From positions 99,495 to 163,494 of the forward strand of contig JAOPKB010000015.1 in NCBI GenBank assembly GCA_025517485.1: 64,000 nucleotides of DNA, given 5' to 3'. Positions 25,960 to 36,900 of the stretch are shown here, piece by piece. The DNA comes from Natronoglomus mannanivorans (lineage in GTDB: Archaea; Halobacteriota; Halobacteria; Halobacteriales; Natrialbaceae). The notes beneath the pieces were generated by a model. The model saw nothing but the letters and a program-made list of their open reading frames with translations, was not told the DNA's origin and searched no databases. The translations under genes were made by a program, and so were the position numbers. Position 1 is the stretch's first letter. Each line of letters begins with the position of its first letter.

Positions 25960-28382
25960 ATCCAGAAGCTGCTCGAGAAGCCCACGAGACGATCGTTGGG
26001 AGTACAAACCTGTACGGGAATATAATCGATGCAGCGGGAGAGTACGATGCTAAAGTTGATTCCACGGCCAACTCATCACTTGCAGCGCATATCCTGAATG
26101 CAGTTACGATCGGCGTGAACGCGTTCGTGTACGAAGTTGTCGGCCCGAACGATGATCTATTCGAAGACTACGGTGAGGATGTTCGCGTTCTTGCAGCTGC
26201 GCTCGCACTCCACGACACGAATAAGTTCGTACGGGAAGCGTACAATGTAGACGTTGATGGAAACAACGCCGAAGCGTTTGACTGGTACTTCGACCCGAAG
26301 CCGGACGAGAATGGTCAATCGCGAGAAGGAGACCCATTCGGAATTGAAGCATTTCTTGGCGATGGCTATCGAGACGATCTCCAGTATCTCGTACAACGGA
26401 CAGAAAGTACAGAAGATAGCTCAGGAACACGTGGGATCGACTCATCATTTCGAGGACTTGAACGGTATTGTCGAATCGGTGATAGTACTGCCTCTGTCGC
26501 GCTTCGAGATGGTGTCGAAGGGGTCTATGACCAGCTTTGCACCTTGATGGATTCGGATGACGTTCACAAAGCCGAGTTCACGCAGCTCGAACAACCAATT
26601 CTGAACGATGCACTCCTAAGCGCAACGAAAGAGGTCATTTCCGGTGATACTGGCGACGAAACACACGGTGTCGTTATTGGGAGCACCCCCAATGAGATCG
26701 TTTACTTGGGTGAACTGGCCAAGCGATCGGTACTCAAAGAAAGGGTTGCAGAACGGGCGCCAGAGCGGATTAGTGCTGACTTTGACTTCGAATGCAAACT
26801 CAACTGGAACTCGTTTGATTACGATGTTCTCGCAGAAGTTAACATCCCTGTCAGGGAAAAAGAGCAGAAGATTACAGAGGCATTTCGAAATTTGCTCGAA
26901 CGGGGGTCGGCAGGAGTCGAACCGTTTGAATACATTTCCGAGGAGTTCGACCAGTATTTCCCCGTCCTAGCGAAGGCAATCTATATCGATGGTCAATCCG
27001 AATTTGCTGATCAGGACGTTCAGGAAGCCTATAATCGAATAGAGGAGGAGCAGGGAGTCCAAAAGGTCAAACTTCACTTCGTCGCATATCTCGTCCAAAA
27101 TTACGATGACCACGCCGGATTCTTAGAGGCCTTTGCTGACGAAATCCGGCCCGACCTTCACGACGATCTGGAACCGGAAACGGATGCGATCGGTACTGTC
27201 GTTGATCGGTTCTTCGACGGAAGTGGCGCTCCAGACCTCGGCCCTAAAGACGAAATGTGCTTCTTGTGTGGTGCAGAGACGGATACCAAGTATCAGAAGG
27301 GGCTCAGCGCGGTTTATCGCACGCAGGAGTACTCCCGCCGTGTTCCACCGCATGCGAAGTACAAATCGATCTGTGAGGTGTGTAACCTCGAGTATGCGCT
27401 GTTTTCGTTCGTCTGTGAACAGAACGACGTCAGTACGAACAACGCAGTGGAGATTGCGTACTTTTACTTCGATGATTTCCTCGGTGATGTCCGTGTTCGA
27501 AGCGGTCGAATGGGGAATCTCGTTCAGGGAGATAGCGACGAATTTGATGATCCCATAGTACGGGCAAGTCTGGTGGAACCGCAATACTTCCTTCAGCCAA
27601 TCTATGTGCTGAACGAGAACCACCGGATGGCAGTTGTTCGGCAGGTGATGCAGGCTGCCCAGAAGTCTGGGATGAAGGTGGTCATCGGACGACCGTTTAC
27701 GCGCTTCGAGAGCGCGGATTCGGTCTTTACTGATGAGGAGGCCACCCGACCACAAGAACTCCTCAATCTTGACGAAGCTGAGCGATTCGGACCGCTCCCG
27801 TCGTTCGTCACGGACAGCCGTACGGATTCGCACCTCAGGCGTGCACTCCAACTGTTCAAAATCATGAGTATGGTTGGGCAGGACGCGAACTTGAGCAACT
27901 CCTACCTCCATCTTGACCGTGACACCTTCCACAGCATCGCCGATTTTGCAGTCGTCAACCACGAAAATGCAACCAGACTCCCAGACTTACGGGAGTACTT
28001 CGAAACCTATCACCAAGATGCACTTATGGACATGAAAACCGTCGCTGAACGGGGAATAGACCTGTTCGGCCCACAATACAACAGCAAGTACAAGAAGACG
28101 AAAGTATTCCGTGAGGCGCTGGATGCCTTCCTTAGCGGAAAGAGTCAACAGATGGCTGACGACGAGCTCGTCGAATACGTCGAGAGTCAGGTGTACGCTG
28201 CGGCCGATCGTGAAGACTACGCTGGGCATGCGACGACCGAGCAGGCGGAGGCGTTCGTCGAGGCAATTCGTTCGTATCTCGTCGAAAACGACCTCTACAA
28301 TCTGAAAAAACTCTCTGACTGGGAAGACGCACTCGTCAACTCATACTACTACGCATACGATCAAGCACTCCAAAACCAATAA
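25956..28382 (+). CDS. cas10d: Cas10d, large subunit and HD nuclease of type I-D
   Basis: An 808-residue effector protein. The N-terminal HD domain is visible (AHILNAV with His45, then ALALHDTNKF with His86-Asp87). A CxxC zinc pair (CFLCGAE) and a second (CEVCNLEY) lie near residues 430-485. No GGDD cyclase motif is seen, which separates it from type III Cas10. In type I-D the HD nuclease resides here rather than in Cas3, and indeed the cas3 gene downstream lacks HD. The C-terminal helical part may also be made separately as the small subunit Cas11d from an internal start, as reported for other I-D systems; Met codons near 27863 are candidates. Start overlaps the upstream frame by ATGA; stop abuts csc2. 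Confidence 0.88.
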   Translation: MNPEAAREAHETIVGSTNLYGNIIDAAGEYDAKVDSTANSSLAAHILNAVTIGVNAFVYEVVGPNDDLFEDYGEDVRVLAAALALHDTNKFVREAYNVDVDGNNAEAFDWYFDPKPDENGQSREGDPFGIEAFLGDGYRDDLQYLVQRTESTEDSSGTRGIDSSFRGLERYCRIGDSTASVALRDGVEGVYDQLCTLMDSDDVHKAEFTQLEQPILNDALLSATKEVISGDTGDETHGVVIGSTPNEIVYLGELAKRSVLKERVAERAPERISADFDFECKLNWNSFDYDVLAEVNIPVREKEQKITEAFRNLLERGSAGVEPFEYISEEFDQYFPVLAKAIYIDGQSEFADQDVQEAYNRIEEEQGVQKVKLHFVAYLVQNYDDHAGFLEAFADEIRPDLHDDLEPETDAIGTVVDRFFDGSGAPDLGPKDEMCFLCGAETDTKYQKGLSAVYRTQEYSRRVPPHAKYKSICEVCNLEYALFSFVCEQNDVSTNNAVEIAYFYFDDFLGDVRVRSGRMGNLVQGDSDEFDDPIVRASLVEPQYFLQPIYVLNENHRMAVVRQVMQAAQKSGMKVVIGRPFTRFESADSVFTDEEATRPQELLNLDEAERFGPLPSFVTDSRTDSHLRRALQLFKIMSMVGQDANLSNSYLHLDRDTFHSIADFAVVNHENATRLPDLREYFETYHQDALMDMKTVAERGIDLFGPQYNSKYKKTKVFREALDAFLSGKSQQMADDELVEYVESQVYAAADREDYAGHATTEQAEAFVEAIRSYLVENDLYNLKKLSDWEDALVNSYYYAYDQALQNQ

Positions 28383-29323
28383 TGACGCTCGACTATCCAG
28401 ACAAAGGCCTCGTTGAATCGTTCGGAATCTACCGCAAACGCAAACCATCTGTCACACTCGTCGTGAAGCGTGACGTAACCGAACCAACGCTGTTCCGTAA
28501 CTCCAATCATGACCGTGCAGAAACACAAGAGTTTGGCGATAAACTCCACGCTCAGGTCAATGGCGAGAAGTTCACTAGCAAAGAGCGACTTACCGGATTA
28601 GATCTCTTACGGGAGTTGGATGACGAACTCGTTCACGAAGAGTACGCATACAACGAACCTGTCGATCTGGAGAAGTCACTAAACGTAGGAACGATCACGT
28701 ATGGTCTTGCAGGAACGGGTGATCAAGACTTCGCGATCAAGTCTCGAGTGGTGGAAGGATACACGTATACGACCGAGGAGTACGATCTGATGAATAAAGA
28801 AACCCGAAACGCCGTCTACGAGTCTGGGACCATGCGCGACGCTGAGGGCAACCAATCTGAAGCGCTCTTCGATTTCGTGAAGGTACAGCCAGGCAACGAT
28901 CTGGTTCACTTCATCACACTAGAGGCAGCCACCGGTCCCATGTTGTTATACGCCCTTCACAACGTTTTGAACACCGGGAAGTATGGGGCACGCGAGACGC
29001 GAACCGGCCGAAACATTCGAAATACTGTACTCGGAATCGTTCTTGGGAACCACGACACGTCACTGTCGACCGGTGAACTCCTCATGGAGTACCACAGTGA
29101 AGATGCAGATCTCGAGGACAGTATCGGTACGTACGTGGATAGCGTGCGGCGATCGGATTGGGATGTCTACGGTGAGTTTGACGGTGCTGATGACGCACCA
29201 GAGTGGTTCGATCGATTGGTTGCAGTCGCCTCTCGAAAGGCAGATGATGCCGATGACGTGTTGCGAGAAGAGTTTACAGCCCTGATTGAGGACGCGAAAG
29301 GCGAGTTACTTGGAGATGATTGA
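28382..29323 (+). CDS. csc2: Csc2 (Cas7d), backbone subunit of type I-D Cascade
   Basis: A 313-residue protein of the Csc2/Cas7 group. Recognisable stretches are KLHAQVNGEKFTSKERLTGLDLLREL, SLNVGTITYGLAGTGD followed by KSRVVEGYTYTTEEYDL, and GKYGARETRTGRNIRN, which match the conserved core and the Gly/Arg-rich loop that grips crRNA. Several copies would line the crRNA and mark the spacer. The start overlaps the cas10d stop (TAATG), and the stop overlaps csc1. Presence of Csc2 with Cas10d defines the locus as type I-D. Confidence 0.88.
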   Translation: MTLDYPDKGLVESFGIYRKRKPSVTLVVKRDVTEPTLFRNSNHDRAETQEFGDKLHAQVNGEKFTSKERLTGLDLLRELDDELVHEEYAYNEPVDLEKSLNVGTITYGLAGTGDQDFAIKSRVVEGYTYTTEEYDLMNKETRNAVYESGTMRDAEGNQSEALFDFVKVQPGNDLVHFITLEAATGPMLLYALHNVLNTGKYGARETRTGRNIRNTVLGIVLGNHDTSLSTGELLMEYHSEDADLEDSIGTYVDSVRRSDWDVYGEFDGADDAPEWFDRLVAVASRKADDADDVLREEFTALIEDAKGELLGDD

Positions 29324-30020
29324 ACAGACGTTCGAGGCAACGCTGTATGCCCCGCTCTTCTACTCGAGTTCGGAGGGGCGTGCGATTCGAACACAGCCAA
29401 CGCTCTCTTCGACAGCGTTGATGCATGCCCTGGGCTATCGATACTTCGGAATGGAAAAACGGTACGCAGAGTTCGGAAATGAAGCTACGTCGGCTGATTA
29501 CTCCCACCTCAAAGAGGCACCGTTTTTTGTCACAGATATGCGCCCGATCACCGTCCAGACCGATGAGCGGACGTTTCGGAGTACGGATTACCGATCCGAG
29601 CGACATTTCACGACCAATGATACGGACCTCGCAAAACAGATCGCTGGAACGAAGTCTATCCCCTCGATCTTAGAGGATTCAGGAGCAGCGTATCAAACGA
29701 TTCGGAACTACGTTGGAATTTCGCCTGGATCAAAGTTCGAATTCACGGTCTGGAGTGAAAATGAGCTCCCTCACCAGCCATTTTTCCGGATGGGTATCAA
29801 ACAAACTGGGGAATTCCGAGCAACGATCGCCGAACTCCAAACACTCGTTTTGAATAAATATCTTCTTTCGGAAGTGTATGGGCTGTCGGACGAACTGCTT
29901 GCAGCGTTGATGGAACACAGTCAATCGTTCGAGCGAGGAAACGATCCACGGTTGCAGCATTTCATTGGAGCGGATCCTGAGTTTGTTCGTGAACGTATCC
30001 TTCCGGAGGTGCTGGGATGA
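29316..30020 (+). CDS. csc1: Csc1 (Cas5d), crRNA tag-binding subunit
   Basis: A 234-residue RAMP protein starting MIEQTFEATLYAPLFYSS, the typical Csc1 opening, followed by TLSSTALMHALGYRYFGM, another conserved stretch. Near the C-terminus HQPFFRMGIKQTGEF fits the conserved 'RMGIK' region. It would bind the 5' tag of the crRNA and help recognise the PAM. The start at 29316 lies within GGAGATGATTGA at the csc2 end, an 8-base overlap; a longer start at 29286 would overlap more and adds unrelated residues. The stop overlaps cas3 by ATGA. Confidence 0.86.
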   Translation: MIEQTFEATLYAPLFYSSSEGRAIRTQPTLSSTALMHALGYRYFGMEKRYAEFGNEATSADYSHLKEAPFFVTDMRPITVQTDERTFRSTDYRSERHFTTNDTDLAKQIAGTKSIPSILEDSGAAYQTIRNYVGISPGSKFEFTVWSENELPHQPFFRMGIKQTGEFRATIAELQTLVLNKYLLSEVYGLSDELLAALMEHSQSFERGNDPRLQHFIGADPEFVRERILPEVLG

Positions 30021-31915
30021 ACCAATTTACCGTTGAAGGAGCATCTCTCGCAACAGAGCCTCCGAAGTCGCCACTCAAAAGACAAGGGTTTGATCGGGCC
30101 CGGGCCTTCCAGAACCGGGTTGTTGAGTGGATCGACAACGGGTCTGAACCGGTCTCGGTTATTCGCGCACCCACCGGTGCAGGAAAGACGGCAACCTTCT
30201 ACGAACTTATCGAATCACGTGACATGACGTTGCTGGTTTATCCGACGAATGCCTTGTTGCGCCAGCAACGCGAACGATTCGAAGCAGAGGAGTTCAATAC
30301 TGCCGTCTTAAACGGAAATACTTTGGATGGACACGGGCACGAACGGACAGAAAACCTTCTCAAATTCGCAAACAGATATGCTACGGATTACGATGTCGTG
30401 CTCACCAATCCTGACATTCTTCAGGCCGCAATACAGGCGATGTACCGTGGCGGTGACGTCATGCGCTTTTTCAACTTCTTCGATGCGGTCGTCTACGATG
30501 AGTTCCACTTCTATGACGCACTCGCTGCAAGTGGATTACTGCTCCAAATCAAGATACTAGAGGAACGTCACTCTAATCCAAAGATTCTGCTTGCATCAGC
30601 GACTCCGAACGAAGACTTCGTGGAATTTCTCGATGAACAGATCGGGCTAGAAGTTCACGATATTGATGCAGAGTATGTCGATGATGGTGACCGGTTTCGA
30701 CAGTCGGTTGAAGTCATCAGACACGAGGATCGGCGAATTCTCGAGCAACGGAACAAGATTGCGACATCCTTACAGGAAGAACTCGACTCGGTCGATACCT
30801 ATGACGAACCGCATACTGTTATCGTGTTTAATAGTGCAAAGGATAGCAATGATTTCCACGAATTCCTGCATAACGAATATCCTCGAGTCTTCGAACACGT
30901 CGCAAAGGATAACGGGTTCGATACGAACGATGAGCAAGCGAACCTAGACGATAGGGAATTCTATATACTCAATACGACGAGCAAAGGCGAAGTTGGGTTG
31001 GACTACGACGTGACAACCCTGTACATGGAAAAGCCATTCGAGGCAAGTGCATTTCTGCAACGGTTCGGACGTGCCGGTCGTCAATCCGAGGCGACGGTTC
31101 ACGTGTACGGACTTGGACAGGGGCCTTGGGGTAACGATGTGGACTTTTCAACATTTACTCAACAAATCTACAATGGGTTTGATCCCTCAGAGATGGACCA
31201 TGGATGGCTCTCAGATCTTGTTGGGTTTCGAGCGGCGTATGCGATCGCGGTTCGCGAGGATAATTGGGGATGGTTCAACCAAGAACTCCGCGAGGATTTC
31301 GAAACGAACATTGAGAAGTACAGTCAATGGAGGGGATTCATCGCAAAAGTTGATGAGGAAATCGACGAAATAAAGGATGGGTTCGCTCCTGGAAAATACC
31401 AAAGAAATAACAAAGAAGCGAAGCTATTGCGCTTCACACGCTCCTGCTTTGAGGTCTTTCAGGGGCTTCGAGGACAATCGTTATCTGCATCGGTTAAGTA
31501 CCCACGCGGCGATCGATTGGGGTTGACAACGTACGGTCTGACGACAACACTGCGAAATTACGACATTGATCGAATAGAGGACGATGAAGTTCTCGTTTTG
31601 AAGCCAAGCGGAGACAATGCATTCTCAGTAGTAACGGCTCGACTACCCGAATACGAGTCAGAACCGACACAGTACGACAAACCAACGTACGAAATTGAGG
31701 ATCTACTTCAGACAAAGATTCATCGTCGAATCGATCAAGCGACCCTCAATAGTACGTTTGAGGTCAGTGAAGATCTCTTACATCGGTTCTTTCAGATCAT
31801 CCGTATTATTGATGCTATCATTCCAAGTAGGATTACCACTTCCGAGTACGAAATCAATATCGAGAACGATACTAACGGTCCACCAACCATTGAAACTCGA
31901 CTTCGATCAAGATGA
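30017..31915 (+). CDS. cas3: Cas3 helicase of type I-D, without HD domain
   Basis: A 632-residue superfamily 2 helicase. Motif I is APTGAGKTA (residues 51-59), motif II is the unusual YDEFHFYD (DEFH 161-164), motif III is SAT (194-196), and motif VI is QRFGRAGR. No HD nuclease precedes or follows the helicase core, which is normal for type I-D, where cutting is done by Cas10d. It would unwind target DNA after Cascade binding. Overlaps csc1 and cas4 by ATGA on both sides. Confidence 0.9.
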   Translation: MNQFTVEGASLATEPPKSPLKRQGFDRARAFQNRVVEWIDNGSEPVSVIRAPTGAGKTATFYELIESRDMTLLVYPTNALLRQQRERFEAEEFNTAVLNGNTLDGHGHERTENLLKFANRYATDYDVVLTNPDILQAAIQAMYRGGDVMRFFNFFDAVVYDEFHFYDALAASGLLLQIKILEERHSNPKILLASATPNEDFVEFLDEQIGLEVHDIDAEYVDDGDRFRQSVEVIRHEDRRILEQRNKIATSLQEELDSVDTYDEPHTVIVFNSAKDSNDFHEFLHNEYPRVFEHVAKDNGFDTNDEQANLDDREFYILNTTSKGEVGLDYDVTTLYMEKPFEASAFLQRFGRAGRQSEATVHVYGLGQGPWGNDVDFSTFTQQIYNGFDPSEMDHGWLSDLVGFRAAYAIAVREDNWGWFNQELREDFETNIEKYSQWRGFIAKVDEEIDEIKDGFAPGKYQRNNKEAKLLRFTRSCFEVFQGLRGQSLSASVKYPRGDRLGLTTYGLTTTLRNYDIDRIEDDEVLVLKPSGDNAFSVVTARLPEYESEPTQYDKPTYEIEDLLQTKIHRRIDQATLNSTFEVSEDLLHRFFQIIRIIDAIIPSRITTSEYEINIENDTNGPPTIETRLRSR

Positions 31916-32505
31916 TTGATGGATTGATCAATGTCTCTGACCTGAACCAGTACTCATATTGCGCACGTCGATACTGGTATTTACATTTCTATGACACACA
32001 GGGGAGAAACTATGAGCGGATCGAAGGGAAGTCGAAACACGAAAACCAATCTACTCGGGGTGACTGGTTGAATGAACTCTACCTCGAATCCGAAACTATT
32101 GGACTGAAGGGGAAAATAGATATCCTCGATCTCGAGGACGGCCGTGTTGTGCCAGTTGAACGAAAGCGAGCTGAGAGTGGTGATTATTACAAAAGTGATG
32201 AGTTGCAACTCGCAGGCTACTGTATGCTTCTGGAGGATCACTTGAACGAACCTATTCGAGAGGGGGCGATCTATCTCTATGAAACAGATCAACGAATGCA
32301 CATTCCGATTACAGCAGATCAACGAGAGACCGTCCGCGAACAAATTGAGGCGATTCAGTCAATGACCGCAGATGATGTTCCACCATTCACGGACAACCCG
32401 AAGAAGTGCGAGGCTTGTTCCGCTAAAGAGTATTGCATGCCCGAAGAAACCGCTCTCCTCGAGCCTGACAAAGCGGTCGGAACCGGATGGGAGGATCACG
32501 CATGA
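31912..32505 (+). CDS. cas4: Cas4 adaptation nuclease
   Basis: A 197-residue RecB-family nuclease. Nuclease residues are in GKIDILDL (Asp70), VPVERKR (Glu83, Lys85) and the QLAGY motif. Four cysteines for a [4Fe-4S] cluster are Cys17 (SYCARRYWY) and Cys166, Cys169 and Cys175 (KCEACSAKEYC). Cas4 trims prespacers and selects their PAM side before Cas1-Cas2 integration. It overlaps cas3 upstream and cas1 downstream by ATGA. All key residues are present, so the protein looks functional. Confidence 0.93.
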   Translation: MIDGLINVSDLNQYSYCARRYWYLHFYDTQGRNYERIEGKSKHENQSTRGDWLNELYLESETIGLKGKIDILDLEDGRVVPVERKRAESGDYYKSDELQLAGYCMLLEDHLNEPIREGAIYLYETDQRMHIPITADQRETVREQIEAIQSMTADDVPPFTDNPKKCEACSAKEYCMPEETALLEPDKAVGTGWEDHA

Positions 32506-33497
32506 AAGAGTCTGAGGGGATGTATGATGAGGCGGTGCTGTTCGTCACGAAACAGGGTACACAGATCCGCGTCGACGGTGGTCGGATCATCGTCTGGGAC
32601 GTCGACGGTGACAAGGGGGAAATCGCGACGCGGCCGATGGGTAAGATTGACACGATCAACGTCTTCGGCGGGGTGAACTTTTCGACGCCGTTCGTCGCGA
32701 AAGCGAACGAGCACGGGATCGTCCTGAACTACTTCACCCAGCATGGGAAATACCGAGGAAGCTTCGTTCCGGAGAAGAACACGATTGCTGAGGTTCGTCG
32801 AGCACAGTACGCCCTCTCGAGAGACAAGGAACTCGAGATCGCAGCTGCGATGATCACCGGAAAAGTCCGGAACGCACGGACACTTCTCTCCCGAAAGGGC
32901 GTCCATGGTACGGACGTATTGAAGGATCTCGGCGTCCGTGCCGGAAAGGCACGGAACAAGGACGACCTCCGAGGTACGGAAGGCGAAGCGGCCGAACGGT
33001 ACTTTGCCCGACTCGACGAGACGTTGATCGACGGTTGGACATTCGAAAAGCGGACCAAGCGCCCACCGGAAGACCATATCAACTCGTTACTCTCACTGAC
33101 TTACGTCTTCATGAAAAATGAGGTACTGGCCGCGTTGCGCCAGTACAACCTCGATCCGTTCCTGGGCGTTCTGCACGCCGACCGACATGGTCGGCCGTCG
33201 CTCGCACTCGATCTCCAAGAGGAGTTCCGACCGATTTTCTGTGACGCTTTCGTTACGCGACTCGTCAATCGAGGCGTCGTGACCCATGACGACTTCCGCA
33301 AGGACAACCGACTGAACGACGACGCATTCAAGACGTACCTCTCGAAGTTCGACGAGTATATGCAAGAGGAGTTTACTCATCCCCATTTCGAGTACACGGT
33401 CACGCGGCGGAAAGCCGTCCGTCAACAATCGATCCTCCTCCGAAAGGCGATCACAGGTGAAATGGACGAGTACCACGCTCTCACCTTCGACAGATAA
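32502..33497 (+). CDS. cas1: Cas1 spacer integrase
   Basis: A 331-residue Cas1. The start at 32502 (MKESEGMYDEAVLF) overlaps the cas4 stop by ATGA; a slightly longer frame upstream is unnecessary. Catalytic regions are TEGEAAERYFARL (metal-binding Glu) and GVLHADRHGRPSLALDLQEEFRP (His and Asp/Glu). It joins new spacers to the leader end of arrays with Cas2. The final adaptation module lies next to the array 2 leader, which would favour expansion of that longer array. Confidence 0.95.
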   Translation: MKESEGMYDEAVLFVTKQGTQIRVDGGRIIVWDVDGDKGEIATRPMGKIDTINVFGGVNFSTPFVAKANEHGIVLNYFTQHGKYRGSFVPEKNTIAEVRRAQYALSRDKELEIAAAMITGKVRNARTLLSRKGVHGTDVLKDLGVRAGKARNKDDLRGTEGEAAERYFARLDETLIDGWTFEKRTKRPPEDHINSLLSLTYVFMKNEVLAALRQYNLDPFLGVLHADRHGRPSLALDLQEEFRPIFCDAFVTRLVNRGVVTHDDFRKDNRLNDDAFKTYLSKFDEYMQEEFTHPHFEYTVTRRKAVRQQSILLRKAITGEMDEYHALTFDR

Positions 33498-33499
33498 CC

Positions 33500-33772
33500 A
33501 TGCGTCTCGCAATCGCGTACGACGTCAGTGACGATTCGAACCGTCGGCGAGTATACCGCACGCTCGAGCGCTACGGCGCATGGAAACAGTACAGCATATT
33601 CGAACTCGAGATCTCGAAAACCGATCGTATCGAGTTGGAAGACGAACTCAAATCCCACATCGAGCCGTCCGACGGTGATCGAATTCGGATCTACCGACTC
33701 TGTAATTCCTGCGTTGACGCGATCGAGGATATTGGTGCCTCACAGTCCGGTGAGCAGTCAAACGTCATCTGA
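33500..33772 (+). CDS. cas2: Cas2 adaptation protein
   Basis: A 90-residue ferredoxin-fold protein starting MRLAIAYDVSDDSNRRRV, with the usual first-strand Asp, followed by LERYGAWKQYSIFELEIS and an IRIYRLCNSC strand. It dimerises to bridge two Cas1 dimers. Two bases separate it from cas1. It is the last gene of the cas operon; the leader of array 2 follows directly. Confidence 0.95.
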   Translation: MRLAIAYDVSDDSNRRRVYRTLERYGAWKQYSIFELEISKTDRIELEDELKSHIEPSDGDRIRIYRLCNSCVDAIEDIGASQSGEQSNVI

Positions 33773-33902
33773 ACTGGAAATTTCCTATTCCGTTTTCATC
33801 GACCTATATAAACCGCGTGTACAGTGGGAGTCGACGAAAGTAGCGGTGGAATTCAGCGCTCGAGAAACGCTTATTAGCGCTATAGCCGTATATTTACCCC
33901 CT
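33773..33902 (+). promoter_or_regulatory. Leader of CRISPR array 2
   Basis: A 130-base non-coding stretch between cas2 and the first repeat. A good TATA box (GACCTATATAAACC, about 33809-33822) lies roughly 85 bases before the array, and the sequence next to the first repeat is AT-rich (GCCGTATATTTACCCC). This mirrors the spacing of the array 1 leader. Confidence 0.8.
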
Positions 33903-36900
33903 GTCGCGACGCACCGAAAACCCAGAACGGGATTGAAACGATGCTGTGATGTCGACCGTCGACCCGCTGAGCACCGGTCGCGACGCACCGAAAACCCAGA
34001 ACGGGATTGAAACGATCGCGTAATGTCCGCCGCAGAAAACGCTGCAGCGGGTCGCGACGCACCGAAAACCCAGAACGGGATTGAAACGTCGGCGATCGAG
34101 ATCTCTGCTACGTTCAGGAAGAGTCCGTCGCGACGCACCGAAAACCCAGAACGGGATTGAAACATTTTCGACGGAGTTGACGACCGGCTCACACGCGACG
34201 TCGCGACGCACCGAAAACCCAGAACGGGATTGAAACATAGGAGTCGATTCTGATTCATCTCAGTCGATAGTCGCGACGCACCGAAAACCCAGAACGGGAT
34301 TGAAACGCGCGAAAAGAGCGATGGAACTCTCGAGGGGCCAGCGGTCGCGACGCACCGAAAACCCAGAACGGGATTGAAACAACTCGACGTCGGTCGTGTC
34401 CTCGACGATCTCGAAGTGTCGCGACGCACCGAAAACCCAGAACGGGATTGAAACGCCTTTGGTATCGCGCAGGATACCACGCTTGCACGGTCGCGACGCA
34501 CCGAAAACCCAGAACGGGATTGAAACTCGCCCATGTGCTCGAGCGAGTCCTCTTTGAGCTCGGTCGCGACGCACCGAAAACCCAGAACGGGATTGAAACG
34601 TTGATCGTCGGGATCGTCCCTTCCCACCCAGTCCCGTCGCGACGCACCGAAAACCCAGAACGGGATTGAAACACTTCCCACCGGCATCGGCAGTACGGGT
34701 GGAGCGGGTCGCGACGCACCGAAAACCCAGAACGGGATTGAAACTTTCGGATCCGGGAACGCGAATACTATGGCGTCTCGGTCGCGACGCACCGAAAACC
34801 CAGAACGGGATTGAAACTCGGGAACAGTGTGACGTGCACCTGGCGTTCGCGGAGGTCGCGACGCACCGAAAACCCAGAACGGGATTGAAACATGATGTCG
34901 GCTTCCTCGAGCTCGGAGGCGGCTGTCGCGACGCACCGAAAACCCAGAACGGGATTGAAACACGATCTCGTCGGCGTTCGCCAGTCGGCTGATCGCCCGC
35001 TGGAGTCGCGACGCACCGAAAACCCAGAACGGGATTGAAACTAACGATAGACGGGGTGCGCGGCGAAGGCGGCGCAGAGTCGCGACGCACCGAAAACCCA
35101 GAACGGGATTGAAACTTTGACGAGCCGGTGACGGTCGCGATCAACGAGTGTCGCGACGCACCGAAAACCCAGAACGGGATTGAAACCAGAAGGAGGTTCC
35201 GATCCTCAGCATGGCCGACACCGTCGCGACGCACCGAAAACCCAGAACGGGATTGAAACGGATCACCCACGTGTCCTCATCGAGTGGCACCCGACGTCGC
35301 GACGCACCGAAAACCCAGAACGGGATTGAAACGGAAACTGCTCGACTTCCTCGAAGGTCACGAAACACCACGTCGCGACGCACCGAAAACCCAGAACGGG
35401 ATTGAAACTGGGTCTCGGCGACCGCGTACGCCGGTCCAACGTCCTGTCGCGACGCACCGAAAACCCAGAACGGGATTGAAACCAACCGTGGCGTGTGGTT
35501 GTTCAACGAGGACGATTAGTCGCGACGCACCGAAAACCCAGAACGGGATTGAAACGCCACGACCTCCTCGACGTCGTCCGGGACTGTCCACGTCGCGACG
35601 CACCGAAAACCCAGAACGGGATTGAAACTCCATATCGACCTCAACGCCGAGCAACAACGTTGCTTCTCCGTCGCGACGCACCGAAAACCCAGAACGGGAT
35701 TGAAACGCGTTCGAGACGACTGACGACACCGAGACGGCCGAAAGTCGCGACGCACCGAAAACCCAGAACGGGATTGAAACAAGACGATCTCGGACAACCG
35801 CAGCCCGTAGCGAACATGTCGCGACGCACCGAAAACCCAGAACGGGATTGAAACTAACGATAGACGGGCTGCGCGGCGAAGGCGGCGCGTCGCGACGCAC
35901 CGAAAACCCAGAACGGGATTGAAACGTCGATCATCTCCTCCGCGGTTTCGGTGCTGTGGTCGCGACGCACCGAAAACCCAGAACGGGATTGAAACTGTGC
36001 CTCGAGAAAGTGGTTGTAGAACCGGGACACCGTCGCGACGCACCGAAAACCCAGAACGGGATTGAAACGATTCGTCCTGGAGGTCGTGGACGATCTCCTC
36101 GAGCTGTCGCGACGCACCGAAAACCCAGAACGGGATTGAAACGCAGCGAACACACACGCCTTGCCGTTCGGCTGCGGCGGTCGCGACGCACCGAAAACCC
36201 AGAACGGGATTGAAACCCCATCGTCCGTCTGGCCGTCGTAGACGGATGCCACGGTCGCGACGCACCGAAAACCCAGAACGGGATTGAAACATCGCCCTCG
36301 AGCCATTGCCGGAGGTAGGGAGCGCCGTCGCGACGCACCGAAAACCCAGAACGGGATTGAAACGGGGGTCGTTGTGATCGGCGAGACGCACCGCAACGTC
36401 GCGACGCACCGAAAACCCAGAACGGGATTGAAACACGTTCGAAACTGAGACGTTCTCACAGATATTGATGTCGCGACGCACCGAAAACCCAGAACGGGAT
36501 TGAAACGACGGACGCCGTCGAGAAGGCTGGTCTCGAGCATGAGGTCGCGACGCACCGAAAACCCAGAACGGGATTGAAACCCGATTCTCCGCAACCGGCA
36601 CAGACGACCATCTCATCGTCGCGACGCACCGAAAACCCAGAACGGGATTGAAACAGTTCGTCGCGGTCGGTCATCGTCCCTCGCGGTCGGCGTCGCGACG
36701 CACCGAAAACCCAGAACGGGATTGAAACCTGGAACCGGTCATCTCTTGATCTCCCAGCGGCCGTGTCGCGACGCACCGAAAACCCAGAACGGGATTGAAA
36801 CGGATGGCTGCGATGGACGAAGATATCGACACGACGGTCGCGACGCACCGAAAACCCAGAACGGGATTGAAACTACCTGCTACTCCTGCGGCCGTGAGTG

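Noticed and set aside
25956..28382. Assignment of the large subunit as Cas8b (type I-B)
   Set aside because: The HD motif at the N-terminus, the Csc1 and Csc2 genes downstream and the HD-less Cas3 point to Cas10d and type I-D.
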